From the NCBI GenBank assembly GCA_036365145.1, contig JAEOAD010000026.1:2478501-2542500 (forward strand): a DNA stretch of 64,000 nt, written 5' to 3'. Of this stretch, positions 52,744-63,715 are shown in pieces. Made by a program: the position numbers and the translations under genes. Position 1 is the first letter of the stretch; the number at the start of each line of letters is the position of its first letter. This DNA is from Orientallactaga sibirica (Eukaryota; Chordata; Mammalia; Rodentia; Dipodidae). The notes under the pieces are model-generated. The model saw only the letters and a list, made by a program, of their open reading frames with translations. It did not search any database and was not told the DNA's origin.

Positions 52744-53607
52744 AGTAGGCCTTTTACAGTCTCTTTTATAAATCTTGAATCTCACATGAGACTTGGAACA
52801 CTGTGGGAACTTTTAAAGCTGTATGAGGTCTTTCAAAGTTGGACTGAATGCATTTTGCGTCATGAGACAGCCACGGAGCCTGTGTGTGTCAGGGATGGAA
52901 TATAGTGGTTGGAACATAGAATGTCCCCTCCCTCCCCCCGTCCACCATTCATAGGCTCGTGTGTTGGGATACTTGATTCTGAGCTAGCGGCGCTGTTCCT
53001 GACAGTGGTAGATACTTTAGGAAGTGGAGCCTTGCTGGCGGAAGTGTGCCTGGGGGGGGGGTTGGCCATGCCCTTCTCTCTCTCTCTCTCTGCTTCCTGT
53101 CTACACCTTCAATGCCATGATGAAAATTCCCCTTGAACCTGTTAGCTAACCAAATCCTCTTCCTTCGGCGAGCTGCCTCTAGTCAGGTATTTATTCACAG
53201 ACGTACAATGGTGTTAGTGGCTTGATAAGAGGAGGCTTTCTAAGTCCTGAGCTGGCACACTCACTATCTCACCATGGGACAGCCTCTGTTGGGTCAGGCT
53301 GTAGCAAAGAGGCCCTGCTAGCTGCAGCATTGTGTGCTTGGACTTCTAGACTCCAGAGACAGGAGAAAAATACACTCATAAATTACTCTGTCTCTGTTAT
53401 TATTATTATTTTTTTAAGTAACAACAGAAAATAGATGGTGCAACCTTTTATTTGGGGGGGGTCCGACTTTTTTGACTCAAACCCAGATCCGGGAGCCTTA
53501 AACATATGTTCACGTGTGTCCCTGGCTCACTCTTTTTCATTGTTGTGCACTCCTCTTCCTCCTCTGTGCTCTGAGTTTCAGCCCCCTCCCCTTTGTGTAT
53601 CTATTCT

Positions 53608-53768
53608 TTTTTTTTTTTTTTTTTGGTTTTGCAAGGTAGGGTCTCACTCTGGTCCAGGCTGACCTGGAATTCACTATGTAGTCTCAGGGTGGCCTCGAAC
53701 TCTCGCCGATCCTCCTACCTCTGCCTCCCGAGTGCTGGGATTAAAGGCATGCACCACCACACCCGGCT
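53608..53768 (-). repeat. B1-type SINE, antisense
   Basis: TCTATTCTTTTTTT at both ends is the target duplication. The body is near consensus. Confidence 0.93.
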
Positions 53769-53901
53769 TCTATTCTTTTTTTTGATAGACATGTGGCCAG
53801 GAGCTTGCCTAGCCACTCATTTGACTTATTTCTCCTTTCATGGTTTTGACCTAAGAGTAGATCAGTCAGGCCAGAGTTCCTTGGAAGTTTCAGAAACTCC
53901 A

Positions 53902-54152
53902 TGGGCTGGAGAGATGGCTTAGCGGTTAAGGCGCTTGCCTGCAAAGCCAAAGGACCCAGGTTCGAGTCTCCAGAACCCACATAAGCCAGATCACAAGGTG
54001 GCTCATGCATCTGGAATTTGGTTGCAGCAGCTACAGGCCCTGATGTGCCCATTCTCTCTCTTTTAGAGAAAGAAAGAAAGAAAGAAAGAAAGAACAAAAG
54101 AAAGAAAGAAAGAAAGAAAGACAGAGAGAAAGAAAGAAAGAAAGAAAGAAAG
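53902..54152 (+). repeat. tRNA-derived SINE with (AAAG)n tail
   Basis: GGGCTGGAGAGATGGCTTAG head, exact B-box-like GGTTCGAGTCTC, and a tail expanded to about 88 bases of AAAG. Confidence 0.92.
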
Positions 54153-55345
54153 TTAGTTTAAGAAACTCTAACCATCATCCTGAGCTTAAACATGGTGGGT
54201 CAGAGACATGTTTATCTGCTGTTTCCTGTTTCCAAAGAGATACGGGTTGCAGAGGAGAGAGAGAGGTAATCAGGTTTAGTGGAAGTTTTTCTAGTCATCT
54301 GGACGATAAATCTGCCTGCAATTCACAATCAAATGCTCCTAGCTGACCAGGGGCACTGGAATAAACGTGTCACCCTGTCCTCCTCCTTTGAAATCTCATA
54401 AACAACCTAGGCTTTGTGGGTAAGATGCTTTCCTTTCCTCCCGTGCAGCAGCTGCGGTTGCTAGGCTGAGCTCCCGGTTGCTAAGGACTTTGTGGTCCTT
54501 AGAAATATGATGGATCAGTGGAACATGTTTTTGATATTAATTGAAATGTTTCCATATGAATCCCTCAATGTCACCCCCCTGCTTTGGTGTCATCCCAGTT
54601 GGTCGACGATCCTTGCACTGTCTCCCAGTTAGTCGAGGTGGGCCAGAGTGGAAGGGACAACTGGCTTGGTTTGAGAGTCACAAAAGCCTGCTTCTAGCCA
54701 TGTATCTGATGTTAACCTGTTGCGTGAACTTGTGTGTAGGTCATCCCCTCTCTGGACATGAGATTCTACAAAATTCAAGACCTGTCAGCTTCAACAGGCC
54801 GTCTTCATCACCCCAGGTCTCTAAGAAAACCAGTGCAATTGCTTCTCCTATCTGCTGACAACAGAATTCCCGTCCCTGTCTCTCTTCCTCTCTGCCCTGC
54901 AGGCTTCTGGATTTGGGGTCCTCTGCCAGATGGTGTGCGCACAGGAGTTTCAGACTAATTTTAATATTCAATCAAACATAATTGGGATTATAAATCTGAG
55001 AAAAATCATGCCCAAAACTCTACAACCTGTAAACATCTGATCACATCATTTTCTCTGTCCTGCTTAAAAAAAAATTTTTTTTTTTTTTTTTGCATTCTCC
55101 CTGCCAAGATCTTTCCTGCATGCGGGGTGGCAGACAAGTTCCATTTCTGTCATTTCTCTTGTGGTGGCCAGAGGTAGTGTCCTGAAATGAATTGGTTCAT
55201 TGGCTTGCTGTGGGATCTTGATCCATTAATGGTGTCTTGATCCATTAATAATGTCTGCTATGGTTCCAGCGATGGTAGGGGTGGGTAAAATATCAGTACT
55301 TATCCATCATGGCTGGAGTTTTTCTCTCTCTTTCTCTCTCTCTCT
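54153..55345. other. Unassigned MYO18B intron sequence
   Basis: No exon or confident repeat. It is AT-richer than the flanks, with a T run at 55075-55091. Confidence 0.4.
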
Positions 55346-55349
55346 CTTT

Positions 55350-55507
55350 TTCTTTTTGTTGGTTTTTTGAGGTAGGGTCTCACTCTCTAGCCCAGGCCTA
55401 CCTGGAATCACTATGTATGTAGTCTCAGGGTGGCCTTGAACTCACAATAATCCATCTAACTCTGCCTCCCAAGTGCTGGGATTAAAGGCATGTGTCATCA
55501 CGTCCAG
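55350..55507 (-). repeat. B1-type SINE, antisense
   Basis: CATGGCTGGAGTTT at about 55308 and 55508 is the target duplication. Confidence 0.9.
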
Positions 55508-55539
55508 CATGGCTGGAGTTTTAAACCCATGCTCTTTCT

Positions 55540-55653
55540 TTTGTCAAGGTAGGGTCTCACTCCAGCCCAGACCGACCTGGATCTAACGCTGTAGTCCCAG
55601 GCTAGCCTAAAACTCATGACGATTCTCCTACCTCTGCCTCCCAAGTGCTGGGA
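55540..55653 (-). repeat. B1-type SINE, antisense, partial
   Basis: CAAGGTAGGGTCTCACTCCA to CCCAAGTGCTGGGAG; the element's 5' end is missing. Confidence 0.82.
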
Positions 55654-56302
55654 GCTTTTTGAACTGTGTCTGAGGGTTGCACGGTTGCCCTCTGAGAGTA
55701 GCTCAGGCTTGGTCCTCTCCCCTATTTCTGACTCCCATCTAATGGGCCACCCACTGAGGCCTCCAAATATCTCCTCTCTTGTGAGCCGCCCCGTGCTTCT
55801 CAGGCCCTCTGCTCTGTTCTGTCAGTCCATTTTACCCATTCATTTTTTTTCAAACTCCCATCACAGTTTTGTCTCAGATTCTGTGGTGTTCTGCTCGGCT
55901 CTCGGCTAGCCCACAGACCGGGCATCTATCACGTCGCCCTTTTCACACCCTGTTGCTTTCATGTCTCTTTCCACTTCTACTTTGAGAGGGCTTCAAAGTC
56001 AAGGACTGGCCTCGCTTATCTTAGCGTTCGCTCCCAGACTACCACAAAGTGACCGGAAGACACGCTGCGCCCCCACAGCAGATAGAAACAACTTTCATAA
56101 ACTTCCCTAGAAGTCACAGTGAGCACCCCCCCCCAGCCTCGCTCAGCTTAACCACGGATAATTTCCTGTGGTGGTAAGCTGAAACGGCCATGCGCACCTC
56201 CTCACCCCCACCCCCCCACCACAGACCCACCTCAGCTCCAAGCCACGAATTCCTGTTCCCATGTGAGTGATGGTTTCTTCTCCATTCTCTCCTTTCATTC
56301 AG
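55654..56302. other. MYO18B intron upstream of coding exon 11
   Basis: No repeat or further exon is recognised. C runs lie at 56127-56134 and 56209-56217. Confidence 0.4.
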
Positions 56303-56447
56303 CCCGAGGACAAGCAGAAGGCAGCGGCTGCCTTTGCCCAGCTCCAGGGTGCCATGGAGACACTGGGCATCACAGAGGGCGAGCGGCGGGCCATCTGGCA
56401 GGTGTTGGCAGCCATCTACCACCTGGGCGCAGCAGGGGCCTGCAGAG
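56303..56447 (+). CDS. MYO18B: MYO18B coding exon 11, last exon in the window
   Basis: Acceptor CCTTTCATTCAG and donor GTATGT bound 145 bases (48 codons plus one, residues 761-808). It encodes PEDKQKAAAAFAQLQGAMET, then a helix with LGITEGERRAIWQVLAAIYH and LGAAGACR. The pattern matches the general myosin sequence MxxLGI...EQ..I..ILAAILHLG in the upper 50-kDa domain. The split codon starts with G. I could not find the next exon between 56448 and 64000. Confidence 0.95.
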
Positions 56448-56784
56448 GTATGTCCCGCCTGTGGAGCCCATCTGGGTTCCAGCTGTCTGCTCAGACACCT
56501 GCTGCACAAGACCCGTGTCTCAGCGAGGTGGGGACAGTCTCCAGCTATCAAAATCCTTGTCTCAGGGGCTGTTGGTTGGACGGCTGTGAGCCGGGGCATG
56601 ATGAAAAGGAAGTGAGCTGGGGTTCTCTGATGACACCAGCCAGGGCTGTGAAGAGAACCTTCTAGACTGATGGAAATCTCACCATCTGCAGTCCATGAAA
56701 CCGGCCACCAGTCACACACAGTCACAGAGTACTGTACATGTAGCCGCTGTGACTGAGGAATTGAAAATTTAATTGTATGTACTT

Positions 56785-56791
56785 TAATGAT

Positions 56792-56835
<44 letters not shown>

Positions 56836-57018
56836 GGTGCGCCAGGGCCTCAGCCTCTATAATTGAACTCCAGGCGCTTGTACCACTTGGCAGGCATGTG
56901 CCACCTTGCGCTTGCCTCACCTTTGTGCATCTGGCTTAAGTGGGATCTGGAGAGTCGAACATGGGTCCTTAGGCTTCATAGGCAAGCACCTTAACTGCTA
57001 AGCCATCTCCCCAGCCCC
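56785..57018 (-). repeat. tRNA-derived SINE, antisense
   Basis: (GA)n at 56796-56831, body with a GGCAGGCATGTGCCACC variant, and GCCATCTCCCCAGCCCC end. Confidence 0.9.
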
Positions 57019-57027
57019 AATTTAATT

Positions 57028-57320
57028 TTTGTTATGTGTGTGTGTGTGTGTGCATGTGTGTGTGCATGTGTGTGTGCATGTGGAGGCCAGAGGACAACCT
57101 CAGTTGTCATCCTCACGAATGCCATCTAATCCTTTGGGACAGGGTCTCTCATTGGCCAGAAAAGTTCACCAATTAGGCTCGACTAGCTGGCCAGCAATTT
57201 CAGGGATCCACCTGTCTCCACCTCCCCAGCGTGGGGATTATAAACACGCCCACCATGCCCAGCATTTTATGTGGTTGTGGGGATCAAAGTCACTGACCCC
57301 TCTCCCCAGGCTTGTATACA
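57028..57320 (-). repeat. B4-type SINE, antisense
   Basis: GT-rich start, then GTGGAGGCCAGAGGACAACC, GGGACAGGGTCTCTCATTGG and CTCCACCTCCCCAGCGTGGG, the reverse of a B4 body. Confidence 0.78.
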
Positions 57321-57335
57321 ATTTTGCTCTTGTTG

Positions 57336-57470
57336 TTTTCTAAAGATAGGGTCTCACTGTAGTCTAGGCTGACCTATGTAGTCTCAGGGTGACCTCAAAC
57401 TCACGGTGATCCTCCTACCTCTGCCTCCCGAGTGCTGGGATTAAAGGTGTGCGCCACCACGCCTGGTTTA
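57336..57470 (-). repeat. B1-type SINE, antisense
   Basis: TAGGGTCTCACTGTAGTCTA and CTCCCGAGTGCTGGGATTAA. A short internal deletion removes the GGAATTCA stretch. Confidence 0.88.
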
Positions 57471-57487
57471 TATGTAATTTCAACAAT

Positions 57488-57724
57488 GTAAAAATACTTT
57501 ATTTATTTATTTATGAGCGAGAGGGGACAGAAAGAGAGAGAGAGAAGGAGGGAGAGAAAAAGGGAACCAATGCATGCACTAAGGCCTCTAGCCACTGCAA
57601 ATGAACTCAAGATGCATGCACCACCTTGGGCATCTATCTGGCTTACATGGGTACTGGGGAATTGAACCTGGGTTCTTAGGCTTAGCAGGCAAGCACCTTA
57701 ACCACTAAGCCATCTCTCCACCCA
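57488..57724 (-). repeat. tRNA-derived SINE, antisense
   Basis: AATTTCAATG before and after it is the target duplication (about 57475 and 57724). Confidence 0.9.
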
Positions 57725-58380
57725 ATTTCAATGACTTTTAAGTTGCTGGTGTCTGTGCACTGGGCAGAGCAGCCAGAGGCTCTGAGAGGAGGCTTTAGAT
57801 GAGCAGTGGGAGGTTCTGTCCCCACCACACACACTGAAGTCCATCAGGCTACTATCCCCTCTGCTACTGCCGGCTTGCTGTCTGTCCCTCCCAGACACTT
57901 GACAGCATTTCCAGTCTGGCTTTGTGATCCTTACAGGGACTGGCTTAGGGCCTGCTGACGTTCACCTCTTTAAAAGTTTTTGCTTGGACTGTCACAGTAG
58001 CTTTCTTGCCAATATCTTCCCTCCTCTTCTCCTTCTTAATCACGTCCTCTGGCTATAACGTTTGTGTCACTGTCCCATTTAGAACCTGCCCAAGGCTTGG
58101 TTGGCACACGCAAGATTCCTGAGTGCCATTCAAGGCTCTTTACCCCGCCAGTCTCCCTTACTCCTTCTCTCGGCACTATTTGAGGTTCTCAGGGGACAAG
58201 GGTTGGAAACAACGAGGCCCCTGTTCCATGGGGTTAGGGGTGTTCCTGGAGGTGACTGGGTCCTAGGTGGTGGCTTGCCATGAACCCAGACATGGAGTTG
58301 GAACTTGCTTGTCATGGGTGTGAACTGAGGTCTTTCTGGGGCCCCCAGCTGCTATTTGGGTACCCAGTCTGGTGTCTGGT
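57725..58380. other. Unassigned MYO18B intron sequence
   Basis: Nothing recognised. Confidence 0.4.
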
Positions 58381-58389
58381 CTTTTTTCT

Positions 58390-58615
58390 TTCTTTTTAAA
58401 ATTTATTTTACTTATTTATTTGAGAGTGAGAAAGACAGAGAGGCAGATAGAGAGAGAGAATGGGCGCACCAGGGCCTCTAGCCACTGTAAACGAACTCCG
58501 GATACCTGCGCCACCTTGTGCATCTGGCTTATGTGGGTACTGGGGAATTGAACCTGCGTCCTTAGATTTTGCAGACAAGCGCCTTAACTGCTAAGCCATC
58601 TCTGCATCCCTCTAG
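58390..58615 (-). repeat. tRNA-derived SINE, antisense
   Basis: TCTGGTCTTTTTT before and TCTAGTCTTTTTT after are a diverged target duplication. Ends GCCATCTCTGCATCCC. Confidence 0.88.
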
Positions 58616-59625
58616 TCTTTTTTTTTTCTTCTTGAGGTAGAGACTACGCACATCATTTCTGCCCTTATTAGGTTTGTGGGCGTCGGGGCCTGTGATCACC
58701 ATCCATTTGAGTCCCAAAGATTAACCCACTGATTTGATATGAGGAAATTATCAAAGTCCCACTGAGTGGGAGAGGCAGGTATAATGGGGATTTCACAATT
58801 CATCTGAGCAGCAGACAGGCTGTCCTTGGTGCCTGGACTGTTCACACATCACCACATTCCAGCTGGGGACCCTGACTTCCCCCTTAGTTTCCAGCTCACT
58901 GGGGCCAGCCTGGGTCCTGTACACCAGGGTGGGGCTCCATCTACAACCCAGGTGCTCTCTTCTGCCTACTAATCTCTAGTCCCCAGACAGAAACTACCGT
59001 GGTCACCTCTACCTATCTGCCTCTGCATCAGTTGTTGCGTACCCTGTTTGTAGGGGGCCACCTCCAACCTGCTGACTGCCTTGGGGAAGTCTATAGACAA
59101 CAGTCTGTACATTTCAACCGTGTGAAACTTACACACATATACATGCACACACACATGTGCACACACACACACACACACATCAGCAAATGACACACATCAG
59201 ACACATGGAAACTATACCGGACTCAAACTGCTTTGTCTATAAAGTTTTATTGGTACACGATCAATTTCCGTTTCACTCAGAGATACCTTGGCCTTCAGAA
59301 AATTGTATAATTTTGGACCGCCTGTTGTGCCCCATCCCCAGAGAGGTTCATAGCACGCCGGGGACTGCAGGCCTCTGAGCTGTTCGGGAAAAGCCCTCCA
59401 GTCTTCACTTGGAGCCAAGTCAGAGAGAGGATGTTAGGAATCAAACTCTCCTGTTGGCTGTAGTTATCCTCTTTGGTCATATACAACATATGCATAGATA
59501 TAAAAACATCAAATTATAAAAAACAAGGTCGGACATCCAGCTACAGCCCCAGCTTGCTGTGTGACATCCACTGTGTCTCCGGTCCCCAGTTCTTCACCTG
59601 CAAGATCCTGGAGTTGTTGGATTAG
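58616..59625. other. Unassigned MYO18B intron sequence with (AC)n
   Basis: No exon is recognised. An AC-rich patch lies at about 59131-59180. Confidence 0.4.
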
Positions 59626-59860
59626 GTGTTTTAGTCCCTTTCTGTTGCTATGACAAAGTACCAGAGACCGGGAAGCTTATTAAAAAAAAAAGAACTTTGT
59701 TGAACTTGTAGTCCCAAAGCAGGAACCGGAGCAGGAAGGTGAGGGCCTTCCTTGTGCACCACAACATGGCAAAAGTATTGAATGGCCAGACAGGAAAAGG
59801 AAGTGTGGGACAGAGTTCAGTTTAGTAGCAACATCCCCTCCCCCATAACCTGCTACTGAA
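59626..59860 (-). repeat. LTR-like repeat fragment, antisense
   Basis: TTAGTCCCTTTCTGTTGCTA and GACAAAGTACCAGAGACCGG recall the reverse 3' end of an old mammalian LTR family. The class is uncertain. Confidence 0.45.
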
Positions 59861-59929
59861 TTAACACACACATCCGTTCATGAGAGCAAAGCTCTGGGCC
59901 CAATCTCCCCCAAGGCAGACTTTAAAAAT

Positions 59930-60174
59930 TTTTTTAAAATATATTCTATTTATTTGTTTATTTGAGAGAGAGAAAGAGGCAGAGAGAGAGAGAAAGAGGG
60001 AGAGGGAGAAAGAGAGAGAGAGAATGGGCACGCCAGGGCTTCCAACCACTGCAAACAAACTCCAGATGCGTGTGCCCTCTTGTGCATCTGGCTTATGTGG
60101 GTTCTGGATAATCGAACTGGGATCCTTTGGCTTTGTAGGCAAAAGCCTTAACCACTAAGCCATCTCTCTAGCCC
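59930..60174 (-). repeat. tRNA-derived SINE, antisense
   Basis: GA-rich start and GCCATCTCTCTAGCCCC end. AGGCAGACTTT and AGTCAGACTTTT flank it. Confidence 0.88.
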
Positions 60175-60299
60175 CAAGTCAGACTTTTGCACTCAGCACT
60201 CACAGTAGAGTTTTTTTTTTTTTTAATCAGGGTCTGTGCCCCTCCCCCTGCAAAGGGATGTCCACACGCACTCTTGTGGCTGTAGCAACAAATTATACC

Positions 60300-60482
60300 T
60301 TTTTTTTTTGTTTTGTTTTTTTGAGGTAGTGTCTCGTTCTAGCCCAGTAGCTCAGGCTGACCTGGAATTCACTATGTAGTCTCAGGCTGGCCTCAAACTC
60401 ACAGCGATCCACCTACCTCACCTACTTCAGCCTCCTCCGGAGCAGTGCTGGGATTAAAGGCATGGGACACCGTGCACAGCTC
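60300..60482 (-). repeat. B1-type SINE, antisense, with small insertions
   Basis: T-rich start, TTGAGGTAGTGTCTCGTTCT and CTGGGATTAAAGGCATGGGA. An extra CACCTACTTCAGCCTCC interrupts the body. Confidence 0.82.
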
Positions 60483-61475
60483 CACACTGCACTCCGGGAG
60501 GGGTTGATGGAAGACTCCAGGCCGTCTCTGGCCGCTTCAAGCGGATGTACTAGGAATGTAGTTCTTGTGGTCACGTGGGGTGAGTGTGGGCACCAGGCCA
60601 ATGTCCTTCTATTGTGGCCGCAATAGAGTGACTCAGGACATGCAACACTGAGAAAACGACTCAGAAGGACCAGGGAACCATTTGTTTATTGTATCAAAAC
60701 TGAACCTGAGATGAGGGTTTCCAGCAACCTTGCCCCCAGGAGGTCTTCTCTCAGCTTAGGGAGGGTCTGCGAGGTGGCCGGGACTCACACCCTTCCTTGT
60801 TTTTTTGGGAGATGGCGCTGCTCAACTTGAACCCATCAGCTAGGGCGAGTGGCAGGCAAAGTGGTGGCCTGTGGACATGGGGGATTTAGCAAACTCATTT
60901 TACACTTGGCTAAATTTTAGGCATGGGTGCCCTCAAGCTGCTGGCACTGACTCCCTGATGAGGCAGAATGGATCTCTGAACTGGACTCTGAAGTGGTCCC
61001 TCGTTCGCTTCCTCCTGCAGGGGAATAAAAAGGACCACTGGTTCAGAATGAACCCCTCAGGCACTAAGACAAGGATTCAGGGTGTGTAGTTTATTTGGGA
61101 GAGGGTCCTTGTAGATTCGGGAAGAGAGGTGAGGAGGTGAGTTAGGCCTCTGAACACTTGGGGGGTCAGGGTCATGGGGGCCATAGAGACCCAGGATAGA
61201 GCATGCTGTCTTTTGCCCCAGCAGGTACCAACATCCTTCTGCCACTAAGAAACCAAGGCACAGAGGTGTCTGCAGTGAGAGGCCAGGATGCCAGTGTGGT
61301 GACAGACAGACGCAGAGGGGTGGACACTAGAAGGACATTTCTCAGTGGAGGGCAGCTGGAAGGATGGTCATGCTGAGCCTGGGTAGGGGATCTTCTCAGG
61401 GGGACTCAGCTTTTGGTCTGGAGGTAGCAATCAGATCCAACAGGATCACCCCCTGCTCCCTCTGTACTGGCTGTG
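60483..61475. other. Unassigned MYO18B intron sequence
   Basis: No repeat or exon is recognised. Confidence 0.4.
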
Positions 61476-61477
61476 TG

Positions 61478-61930
61478 GAGCTTAGAGGAGGAGGAGAAGA
61501 TGTGGGAGGAGGAGGTGGAGGTGGAAGCAGAGGAGGAGAGGATGAAGAGGAATGAGAGGAGGGAGGCAAACTGGAGGAGAAGGGGAAATAGGAGGGAAAA
61601 AGGGGGGGAAGGGAAAGAGGAAGAGGAGGAGGAATTTGAGAAGGAGAGGAGGAAGAAGAAAGGAAAGAGAAGGGGAGGAGGGAGAGGAGAAGAAGGCGAG
61701 AAGGTGGGAGGAGGAGAAAAAGGAGGAAAAGGAAGAGAGAAGGATGGGAGGAAGAGGAGAAGAAGGGGAGGAAGAGGAATTCAAGATGGAGAGGTGGCAG
61801 AAGGATGGAAGGAGAAGGGGAGGAGAGGAGGAGAAAGAAATGGGAGCAGAAGGGGAGAAGGAGAAGAGGGGGAGGAGTGGGAAGAGGAGGAAGGTAAGAG
61901 GAGGAGAAGGAAGAGGAATGGGAGAAGGGA
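61478..61930. repeat. Polypurine tract of about 450 bp
   Basis: Almost only A and G on the + strand, mostly GGA/GAGGA/GAAG words with no fixed period. It keeps long frames open on both strands (Glu/Lys/Arg/Gly-rich on plus, Ser/Leu/Pro-rich on minus). Confidence 0.96.
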
Positions 61931-62820
61931 CTAGCCAGAACAGCTACCAGACAGCAAGCCCCACCTCCGGGTATGACCAGGCTCACAGGGACACCTCTTA
62001 CGTCCAAGTGGAAATTGCTCCCTCACCCCTGTCACTAGAGAAGCAGTAGGGGTCCTCTTTTTCCAGGACGGGTGGGGGGCATACCCTCCAATGTGGGTTC
62101 AGGGTCTGCCCCTCACTGCTAGTACATGCTTGGGAAGATAGGAAGAAAGACACGTCTATAGATATTTTATCAACACATGATTACGACAGTCATTCCTCCG
62201 CCTCCCCTGCCGCCTACCTTCTGAATTATTTTCAGAAGAGCTGCCATCGTCGATCTGCCCAGAAGCCCTGCCCAGTGATTTAGCAATGATTCTGCTCTGG
62301 AAAAAAATTTCATAATAGGTTGTTTTAAAATCAGCGATTAAGACTTTCACAGTCGTATATAAATGTCTCTGCTTCATGTCATAACAGATCATTTTGAAAT
62401 ATATTAAGAATCATTTTCATTAATCAAGTTTTTTTTTTTTTTTGCACTAGCATGGTATGCTCCTCCGTGGGCTTGGCTTCTCAGACTTGTTTTGAAAGCC
62501 CCAGTTCCATCCTTTAAAACCAGCATCATCTGTCCCTGTGGGAAGATTTGGGGGTCTCATAACCAGTCTTGGGCTTTTTTTTTTTTTTTTGATATAGCTG
62601 TGAGAGCTGGTCCTAGCACCCTCTTGATGCTGGGAGCTTTCAAAAGCATCCGGTGGTTTTTTGCCATCCGTGTCTGGTCTCCCGTCTGGATCCCGTCCTG
62701 GTGTCTCTGCGTCTGTCTCCTCCCCCTAAAGTGGAGCTAAGGAGAGTGGCCACTGTACAGGCTTGCTGTGCGCACTGAGTCAGCTACAATAGTGTGGTTC
62801 ATCTGTTCCCACTCGTGTCC
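61931..62820. other. Unassigned MYO18B intron sequence
   Basis: Nothing recognised. T runs lie at 62431-62444 and 62577-62590. Confidence 0.4.
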
Positions 62821-62824
62821 TCCC

Positions 62825-62912
62825 TCATTCTTCAGTGGAGGACATGGCAGCTCAGAGAAGGTGTGCCATGTACCTGACCTCACACAGCAGGTACATTCAG
62901 AGTGAGGTTGGG
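62825..62912 (+). repeat. MIR fragment
   Basis: GGCAGCTCAGAGAAGGTGTG and CTGACCTCACACAGCAGGTA follow the MIR core. Confidence 0.6.
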
Positions 62913-63282
62913 CTTGGTTCTTGTTGTCCTGGGACCCCTGGGCTGAGTGCTTACAGACCGCGTGATGTCATTGCATCTTTGGGACAATGTGGGAAGACCA
63001 GGGAAGAGCACCTGGGAAGATGTCCGGAACCATGGGGTTGAACCTGGCTACAGGGAGACTTTTCCCTGGAGCTCCTCCCTGGGGCTGCCCCAGTCAGCTC
63101 CAGTCCCACCCACTCTGCAGCCTCCCCCTGTCACACACTGAGATCAAGCTCTTGAAACCATTCCAGCTCATTCCTTACTAGTTCCTGAAAGTGATCTGGT
63201 GAATCGGGTGCCTCTCTTTCTCCACTTCACCTTCCTGGTCCCTGTCTCTCCCTATTTCCCCTTGAGGATCCCTCAGTGCTTT

Positions 63283-63335
63283 TTAAATTTTTAAAAATAT
63301 TTTATTTTTATTTATCTATTTGACAGAGAAAGAGG

Positions 63336-63368
<33 letters not shown>

Positions 63369-63518
63369 GACGCTCCAGGGCCTCCAGCCACTGCAAATGA
63401 ACTCCAGACGCGCGTGCCCCTTGTGCATCTGGCTAATGTGGGTCCTGGGGAGTCGAACCTGGGTCCTTTGGCTCTGCAGGCAAATGCCTTAACTGCTAAG
63501 CCATCCCTCCAGCCCTTA
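63283..63518 (-). repeat. tRNA-derived SINE, antisense
   Basis: (GA)n at 63330-63368; ends GCCATCCCTCCAGCCC. Confidence 0.9.
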
Positions 63519-63715
63519 TTTTTTTTTTTTATGTGAGAGTGAGAGAGAGAAAGAATTGGCGCACCAGGACCTCCATCCAGTGCAATTGAACTCCAGACAC
63601 GTGCGCCACCTTATGTGCTTGCATCACCTTGTGCATCTGGCTTACGTGGGATCTGGAGAGTCAAACATGGGTCATTAGGCTTTGCAGGCAAGCACCTCAA
63701 CAGCTAAGCCTAATC
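63519..63715 (-). repeat. tRNA-derived SINE, antisense
   Basis: Adjacent second copy, long variant with TTATGTGCTTGCATCACC. The head is degraded at AAGCCTAATCCC. ATCCCTTAG-type sequence follows. Confidence 0.85.

Larger units (their letters stand above)
50055..53222 (+). mobile_element. ERVL-MaLR element with both LTRs and an internal region
   Basis: 5' LTR about 50055-50412, internal region 50413-52900, 3' LTR about 52905-53222. Both LTRs share CATAAGCTCATGTG/CATAGGCTCGTGTG and GTGGAGCC-TGCT-G-GGAAGTGTG. The internal pieces fit MaLR order, ending with GTTGGACTGAATGCATTTTG just before the 3' LTR. There is no retroviral coding capacity. Five SINEs sit inside it. Confidence 0.78.

Noticed and set aside
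56114..56920. 268-codon minus-strand frame
   Set aside because: It starts within an antisense SINE, crosses MYO18B coding exon 11 on the other strand and looks like chance.
61396..62049. Long open frames on both strands (up to 203 codons)
   Set aside because: They come from the polypurine tract, which lacks stop codons by composition; products are low-complexity on both strands.
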